Below the pieces are notes generated by a model. It was not told the origin of the DNA and ran no database searches. It saw only the letters and a program-made list of their open reading frames with translations. The translations under genes were made by a program, and so were the position numbers. From positions 1 through 9,597 of the forward strand of contig JAHFEP010000001.1 of assembly GCA_023248415.1 (NCBI GenBank): a stretch of DNA of 9,597 bases, in the 5' to 3' direction. Position 1 is the stretch's first letter. Each line of letters starts with the position of its first letter. Positions 5,333 to 9,597 of this stretch are shown in pieces. This DNA comes from Nitrospirota bacterium. GTDB taxonomy: Bacteria; Nitrospirota; CAKKRA01; 9FT-COMBO-42-15.

Positions 5333-6121
5333 ATGCCAGAAAAATTTAAAAAACTCTTTTTACTCCTCGGCGCACACGGTACACAGTTTTTGAGATATAT
5401 TGGCGGCGTGTCTATGCTCGCATTACATACCTTTTATCACACATTCAGCAGGCCATTTAATATAAAGGCCGTTATTCTTCAGATGGATTTTATTGGCGTT
5501 AAATCGCTCTCCATTGTCGGCCTCACTGCCCTTTCATCAGGCATGGTCATGGCATTGCAAACAGCTTATGGTCTCGGCAGATTTGGGGCAAAAAGCTATG
5601 TGGGTGTCATTGTCTCATTATCACTTGTAAGGGAGCTTGGACCAATACTTACTGCGCTTATGGTCGGCGGCAGGGTCGGCTCAGGAATCACAGCAGAGAT
5701 TGGCGCTATGAATGTAACAGAGCAGATAGACGCCATTAAGGCGCTCGGCGCAAATCCTGTTAAAAAACTCGTTGTGCCGAGGGTAACAGCAGCTATATTA
5801 GTGCTTCCAGCGCTCACACTCTTTGCAGATATCATCGGCATAACAGGCGGCATGATTATATCACAGGTAGAATTCGGCATAAGCCCTTATGCGTATTATG
5901 ATTCAGTAATTAAATTTTTAAAGATGTCGGATATACTCTCCGGCATTGGAAAATCACTCTTCTTCGGTTTTGTAATTGCCATTGTTGGATGTTATCAGGG
6001 TATGATAACATCAGGCGGCACAGAGGGCGTTGGCCTGTCAACAACTGTAACTGTAGTAACAGTATCTATTGTAATACTGATTTCAGATTTCTTTTTAACA
6101 AAGTTTTTCTGGCTATTTTAA
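5333..6121 (+). CDS. mlaE: MlaE-family lipid ABC transporter permease
   Basis: The 262-residue length is normal for MlaE. It is the inner-membrane permease of an MCE-type phospholipid transporter that moves lipids between the inner membrane and periplasmic partners. The family hallmark is clear at residues 98-141: LVRELGPILTALMVGGRVGS, continuing through the AEIGAMNVTEQIDAIKALG stretch. Hydrophobic segments lie at about 56-77, 90-112, 150-177, 205-228 and 236-260, fitting the MlaE fold with an amphipathic N-terminal helix. An AAGGA ribosome binding site lies about 9 bases upstream of the ATG. The gene follows a 137-bp gap containing REP-like repeats, and I see no strong promoter there. It is followed by mlaF after 48 bp and then mlaD, the usual order. 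Confidence 0.95.
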   Translation: MPEKFKKLFLLLGAHGTQFLRYIGGVSMLALHTFYHTFSRPFNIKAVILQMDFIGVKSLSIVGLTALSSGMVMALQTAYGLGRFGAKSYVGVIVSLSLVRELGPILTALMVGGRVGSGITAEIGAMNVTEQIDAIKALGANPVKKLVVPRVTAAILVLPALTLFADIIGITGGMIISQVEFGISPYAYYDSVIKFLKMSDILSGIGKSLFFGFVIAIVGCYQGMITSGGTEGVGLSTTVTVVTVSIVILISDFFLTKFFWLF

Positions 6122-6131
6122 TGCACTATAT

Positions 6132-6169
6132 TCCCCTCTCCTCTTTGGGGAGTGGGAAGGGTGAGGGGT
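6132..6169 (+). promoter_or_regulatory. Palindrome containing the mlaF ribosome binding site
   Basis: CCCCTCTCC (6133-6141), a 5-base loop TCTTT, then GGGGAGTGGG (6147-6156) form an imperfect hairpin. The following GGAAGGGTGAGGGG includes the ribosome binding site, and its GAGGGG (6163-6168) could pair instead with CCCCTC (6133-6138). The sequence resembles dispersed C-rich/G-rich palindromes seen in other bacterial genomes. It fills most of the mlaE-mlaF gap, so mlaF translation may depend on which hairpin forms. Confidence 0.5.
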
Positions 6170-6922
6170 ATGTCCAAACCAGAACCCATAATTGAATTTA
6201 TAAATGTCTACAAGGCATTTAATGACAACAAGGTCTTAAATGGCATTGACCTTGCCATATATCGCGGGGAGACTATTACGATAATGGGCGGCAGCGGCAT
6301 TGGGAAAAGCGTTCTATTAAAACTCCTGCTCGGACTGATGAGACCTGATAAGGGCAGAATTCTTTTTGAGGATAAGGATATTGCAGCGATGAATGAAGGG
6401 GAGCTTATTAAAGTCAGAAAGAAGATAGGCATGCTATTTCAGGGAGCAGCGCTTTTTGATTCGCTAAGCGTATATGAAAATGTTGCATACGCATTGAGGG
6501 AGCACCTGAATCTAAAAGAGGAAGAGATTAAGAAAAGGGTAAGAGAGAAACTTGGCCTTGTCGGCCTTGAGGATGTAGAGGATAAAAAACCTGCTGAATT
6601 ATCAGGCGGAATGAAAAAAAGGGTTGGCCTTGCAAGGGCAATTGCAATAGAGCCAGAGGTAATTCTTTACGATGAACCCACAACAGGCCTGGATCCGACA
6701 AATGCCAGAAGGATAAACAACCTTATAAGGGAGCTTCAAAGGGTATTAAAGGTTACATCCATTGTTGTCACCCATGACATCAGAAGCGCCTACGAGGTGT
6801 CAGACAGGATTGCGCTGATATACGAAGGCAGGATAAAGAAGGCAGGCGCTGTTAAGGACTTTAAAAGCACAGAAGATGAGGTTGTAGCAAGTTTCCTGAA
6901 CGGGACTATGGAATCCGCATAG
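6170..6922 (+). CDS. mlaF: MlaF-family lipid ABC transporter ATPase
   Basis: A 250-residue cytoplasmic ATPase that powers the MlaE permease. I chose the ATG at 6170. The frame is open to a GTG at 6152, but those six codons are part of the palindromic ribosome binding site region and GGAAGGG is well placed for 6170. Motifs in order are Walker A GGSGIGKS (40-47), Q-loop Q91 in MLFQGAALFDSL, signature LSGGM (144-148), Walker B ILYDEP (165-170, catalytic E169), D-loop GLDP (173-176) and switch His H202 in VVTHD. LFDSLSVYENVAY is typical of the MlaF/Mkl subfamily. The gene ends 14 bp before mlaD. No MlaB (STAS-domain partner) gene is in the window. Confidence 0.95.
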   Translation: MSKPEPIIEFINVYKAFNDNKVLNGIDLAIYRGETITIMGGSGIGKSVLLKLLLGLMRPDKGRILFEDKDIAAMNEGELIKVRKKIGMLFQGAALFDSLSVYENVAYALREHLNLKEEEIKKRVREKLGLVGLEDVEDKKPAELSGGMKKRVGLARAIAIEPEVILYDEPTTGLDPTNARRINNLIRELQRVLKVTSIVVTHDIRSAYEVSDRIALIYEGRIKKAGAVKDFKSTEDEVVASFLNGTMESA

Positions 6923-6936
6923 AAGGAGGCAGATAA

Positions 6937-7941
6937 ATGGAAGACACAAAAATTAAAGAGCTGCGGGTAGGTTTCTTTATCTTTTTGGCAATAATAATCT
7001 TCATGGCTGTTATATTTGCATTAAGCTCTGAGGTAAACTACTTCACAGGAAGCTATACTTTAAAAACCACCTTTGCAAACACGCAGGGCATTGCAGATAA
7101 TGCCCAGATAAGGCTCTCAGGCGTCAAGGTTGGAAGGGTAAACGGCATAATCTTTCCAGATGATATCAACAAAAGGCATGTTGAGGTCTTCCTGAAAATA
7201 AACAAGAATGTACAGAACAGGATAAGAGAGGACTCCACTGTATCCATTCAGACTATTGGCCTGCTCGGTGATAAGTATATTGAGATTGCAATCGGCAGTC
7301 AGGATAAGCCTATATTAAAGGATGGGGCAGTAATAAAGGGCGTGGAACCAACAGACTTTTCAAGGCTGATTGAAAGGGGCGAAAATGTTTTTGGAAACCT
7401 TGCCCGGCTCTCAAATACATTAGATGAGATACTTGTTGATTTGAAAAAGGGCGGCTCTGTCAAGAACATCGCCTCTACGCTGAATAATATAAATGATATT
7501 GTCAGCCAGATTAAAAAGGGGGAAGGTCTCCTCCACGCCATTTTATATGACCCTGAAGGCAAAAAGATTGTATCAGAATTAAAGGATACAAGCAGAGACC
7601 TGAGCAATGTAATGAAGGAACTCAAAGAAGGAGGAGTAGTATCCAATCTGAAGGAGGTTTCTGCAATGCTTGACGATATTGTTAAAGAGGTCAAAAGCGG
7701 CAAGGGACTTGCGCATTCTTTAATATATGAACAGAAGGATGCAAAAATGCTTGAGGATATATCCTCTGCATCAAAAGGTTTAAAGACGATAATAGAAAAA
7801 ATAGACAAAGGCGAAGGAACGCTCGGCCTTTTAATAAATGACCCTGCAGTATACGATGACCTCCAGACTATTTTAGGCGGCGCAAAAAGGAGCGAGAGAC
7901 TGCAAGGCGTTATAAGGTATACCATTGAACAGAACAAATAA
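6937..7941 (+). CDS. mlaD: MlaD-family MCE-domain substrate-binding protein
   Basis: The protein is 334 residues, much longer than E. coli MlaD (about 180). It has one N-terminal transmembrane helix (residues 11-30) and a periplasmic MCE domain at about 38-118 (TLKTTFANTQGI, RLSGVKVGRVNGI, IGLLGDKYIEI). A long helical C-terminal region follows (about 145-320). That region has three related segments: QIKKGEGLLHAILYDPEG (191-208), VKSGKGLAHSLIYEQKD (252-268) and IDKGEGTLGLLINDPAV (289-305). MCE proteins form hexameric rings on the permease, and the C-terminal helices often build a channel or needle. The ribosome binding site AAGGAGG is 7-8 bases from the ATG, and the gene follows mlaF by 14 bp, so the two are almost certainly one transcript. 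Confidence 0.93.
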   Translation: MEDTKIKELRVGFFIFLAIIIFMAVIFALSSEVNYFTGSYTLKTTFANTQGIADNAQIRLSGVKVGRVNGIIFPDDINKRHVEVFLKINKNVQNRIREDSTVSIQTIGLLGDKYIEIAIGSQDKPILKDGAVIKGVEPTDFSRLIERGENVFGNLARLSNTLDEILVDLKKGGSVKNIASTLNNINDIVSQIKKGEGLLHAILYDPEGKKIVSELKDTSRDLSNVMKELKEGGVVSNLKEVSAMLDDIVKEVKSGKGLAHSLIYEQKDAKMLEDISSASKGLKTIIEKIDKGEGTLGLLINDPAVYDDLQTILGGAKRSERLQGVIRYTIEQNK

Positions 7942-8047
7942 TGGAGGCGCAGATCCCTGTGTCTGCCCTGATTGATTTGACGAATTCAATTTTATTTGGT
8001 AAATTTAAATCACGGAGAGGGTTAAGGCGAGGAGACTGGAGGTTTAA

Positions 8048-8560
8048 ATGAAAAATATTCTTTCAAAGATGCAGATGGACATTCTTGAGAATCTTTACAG
8101 AAAAGATTTAAGCGGCTCTGTTAAAATCAAGGATAATGAAACACCCTATGATTACTGGCATAACATGAGGTCTGCTGACCTTTTAAAGAATGAAATCTAT
8201 CACATGAATACAAAATTCCTTGATGAACAGCAGAAAAAACAGAAGAGGTGGCTTATCCCTCAGAGCCATCATACCCTCTTTGCAGAGGCAACAAGGGATT
8301 TAATAAAAAAGAACCTGATAAACGGCTTTGCAGCAGGCTATCAGATAGAAAGGGATGCAAGCGGCAAGGATATATCAGTCCCGTTAAAATGGGATGACAC
8401 TGATAAAAACATCAGGCTAATCGGCATAACCTTAACACCGGATGGATATAGGCTCGCTGAAGAGCTTCTGAAGCAAAAAGAGGCTGACCTGCTTTCTGAA
8501 TTAAATAAGCTGAAGGGCGGTGAAGCAAAAGAGATGGAGGTGCTGTTGAAGAAAGGGTAA
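8048..8560 (+). CDS. Conserved-looking cytoplasmic protein of unknown function at the end of the mla operon
   Basis: 170 residues, charged, with no signal peptide or membrane segment. I do not recognise the family. Residues 1-20 and 75-92 are predicted helical. Residues 80-141 (ATRDLIKKNLINGF through ITLTPDGYRLAEELL) have the look of a winged-helix end: a helix, a beta hairpin with a long wing, then an L-T-P-x-G-Y helix. Residues 136-160 are a short coiled coil. GGAGG with a 5-base spacer precedes the ATG. It follows mlaD by 106 bp on the same strand. That gap contains a weak hairpin (GCAGA/TCTGC, 7949-7966) and no clear promoter. It occupies the place where mlaC would be expected, but does not resemble MlaC, which is secreted. 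Confidence 0.75.
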   Translation: MKNILSKMQMDILENLYRKDLSGSVKIKDNETPYDYWHNMRSADLLKNEIYHMNTKFLDEQQKKQKRWLIPQSHHTLFAEATRDLIKKNLINGFAAGYQIERDASGKDISVPLKWDDTDKNIRLIGITLTPDGYRLAEELLKQKEADLLSELNKLKGGEAKEMEVLLKKG

Positions 8561-8581
8561 TTGATTTTAATTTCTTTTCTT

Positions 8582-8608
8582 ATAGAATTAGATTCTAACT
8601 AATTCTAT
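8582..8608. terminator. Hairpin between convergent operons, possible terminator
   Basis: ATAGAATTAG (8582-8591) and CTAATTCTAT (8599-8608) form a perfect 10-bp stem with a 7-base loop. It lies between the stop codons of the plus-strand unknown gene and the minus-strand protease gene, 2 bp from the latter. The stem is mostly A-T pairs, and flanking T-tracts are interrupted (TATTATTACTT on the plus strand), so efficiency is uncertain in both directions. Confidence 0.5.
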
Positions 8609-8610
8609 TA

Positions 8611-9597
8611 TTACTTCCCCATCTTTCCTATTACCGCCGTAACCTCTTTGGCCTCATTATCCCTTACAATCTTTACATTAATTTTTTTACCAATTTCTAT
8701 TCTCGCAACTATTCTTGGCAGTTGTGTAATATCCGTTATCTTTTTGCCTTCAAGCTCTACTATTATATCTCCTCTCTTGATGCCTGCTTTATCAGCAGGG
8801 CCTCCTTTGTCAGTATCAGATACAAGAGCGCCCTCTGTCACATTAAGATTAAGCGCAGCAACAAGCTCTGACGTTAATGGCTGGACAGATATCCCAAGCC
8901 AACCCCTTGTAACCTTCCCTTTCTCTTTTAATTCGGAAAGAACCTCTTTTACCATGTTAATTGGTATGGCAAAGCCTATGCCTACATTTGCGCCGCTCGG
9001 CGACAATATTACAGTATTGATACCGATAACCTCTCCTTTAATATTAAATAACGGGCCTCCGCTGTTTCCGGGATTTATTGAAGCATCTGTCTGTATAAAA
9101 TCATCATAAGGCCCTGCGCCTATCATCCTGTCTTTGGCGCTTACAATGCCTGCTGTAACTGTATGTGCAAGGCCGAATGGATTGCCTATTGCAATTACCC
9201 AGTCGCCAACCCTTAAGGCATCGGAATCACCGAGCGCTGCTTCCTTTAGCTCTGTTTTGGCATCTATCTTAATAAGCGCAACATCTATCTTCTCATCAGT
9301 GCCTATTAATTTTGCATCAAACTCACGGCCGTCTGCAAGCCTCACCTTTGTTTCTGTTGCCTTTGCCACTACATGAAAGTTTGTAAGGACATAGCCGTCA
9401 CTGCTTATTATTACCCCTGACCCCAGGCTCCTCTTTTTTGTATCCTTCTGCGGAGCGCCATAAAACCTCTCAAAGAATTCCTGTGATGGATCCTGTATCT
9501 TCTGCCTCTTTATAATCTGGGTAGTGTATATATTCACAACTAACGGCTTCTCCATATCAACTATATCTGCAAAAGTATTAGGAACAGGCTGGGCAAA
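8611..9597 (-). CDS. htrA: HtrA/Deg-family periplasmic serine protease with one PDZ domain (5' end beyond window)
   Basis: A trypsin-like protease that degrades or processes damaged envelope proteins. The frame stays open to the right edge, and the 14 codons before the first in-window ATG (9555) read FAQPVPNTFADIVD, which continues the normal protein. That ATG is therefore internal, and the start with its signal or anchor sequence lies outside. Numbered from M at 9555, the catalytic triad is H61 (TNFHVV), D91 (IDVALIKI) and S165 (NPGNSGGPL). The PDZ domain covers about 218-312 (GWLGISVQ, GGPADKAGIKRGDIIVELEG). A single PDZ and no second one before the stop indicate a DegS/HhoB-like layout rather than DegP. 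TNFHVV in place of the common TNNHVV is a small variation. It converges on the mla operon and is probably a separate unit. Confidence 0.93.
   Translation of the reverse strand, partial: FAQPVPNTFADIVDMEKPLVVNIYTTQIIKRQKIQDPSQEFFERFYGAPQKDTKKRSLGSGVIISSDGYVLTNFHVVAKATETKVRLADGREFDAKLIGTDEKIDVALIKIDAKTELKEAALGDSDALRVGDWVIAIGNPFGLAHTVTAGIVSAKDRMIGAGPYDDFIQTDASINPGNSGGPLFNIKGEVIGINTVILSPSGANVGIGFAIPINMVKEVLSELKEKGKVTRGWLGISVQPLTSELVAALNLNVTEGALVSDTDKGGPADKAGIKRGDIIVELEGKKITDITQLPRIVARIEIGKKINVKIVRDNEAKEVTAVIGKMGK

Noticed and set aside
7943..7968. Terminator after mlaD (GCAGA/TCTGC hairpin)
   Set aside because: The stem is 5 bp, not followed by a T-tract, and the next gene continues on the same strand.

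Overview
The window reads as a chromosomal segment of a diderm (Gram-negative) bacterium with AT-rich DNA. The evidence for a diderm is a lipoprotein, secreted periplasmic proteins, an MlaEFD-type lipid transporter and an HtrA-type periplasmic protease. Extracytoplasmic electron-transfer genes and several REP-like palindromes fit an uncultivated Nitrospirota- or deltaproteobacteria-like lineage. That placement is inference from gene style, not from a marker gene.

Left part (1-2811, all on the minus strand): an HTH protein resembling the N-terminal half of an IS481/IS3-type transposase, then a secreted monohaem cytochrome c and a copper nitrite reductase (nirK) with all copper ligands, closed by a strong intrinsic terminator. 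After a 245-bp AT-rich regulatory gap comes a second minus-strand operon. It encodes a 51-residue single-span membrane protein and the start of a haem-copper oxidase subunit II that runs off the left edge. The gap holds a perfect TATGAT-N4-ATCATA dyad of FNR/CRP-family geometry, placed at the probable oxidase promoter. Together this looks like a nitrite/NO/O2 respiration or detoxification module.

Middle and right part (3114-8560, all on the plus strand): a secreted transglutaminase-fold protein, a small lipoprotein, mlaE, mlaF, mlaD and a cytoplasmic protein of unknown function. Spacing is tight from mlaE to mlaD. The lipoprotein probably has its own promoter. It also carries an in-frame palindromic repeat, a REP-like pair separates it from mlaE, and a third palindrome sits at the mlaF ribosome binding site. 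The core genes form an inner-membrane lipid ABC transporter: permease, ATPase and MCE substrate-binding protein. MlaC and MlaB genes are not in the window.

Right edge (8611-9597, minus strand): an HtrA/Deg-family serine protease with an intact catalytic triad and one PDZ domain, 5'-truncated by the window. It converges on the plus-strand operon, with a 10-bp-stem hairpin between them.

Most genes belong to known families. The more unusual signals are regulatory and repeat-derived: the dyad filling a promoter spacer, the repeat translated within a lipoprotein, the near-leaderless promoter, the palindrome at the mlaF start, and the transposase-like HTH fragment next to the nirite-reduction genes. 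I did not find a clearly new multi-gene system.
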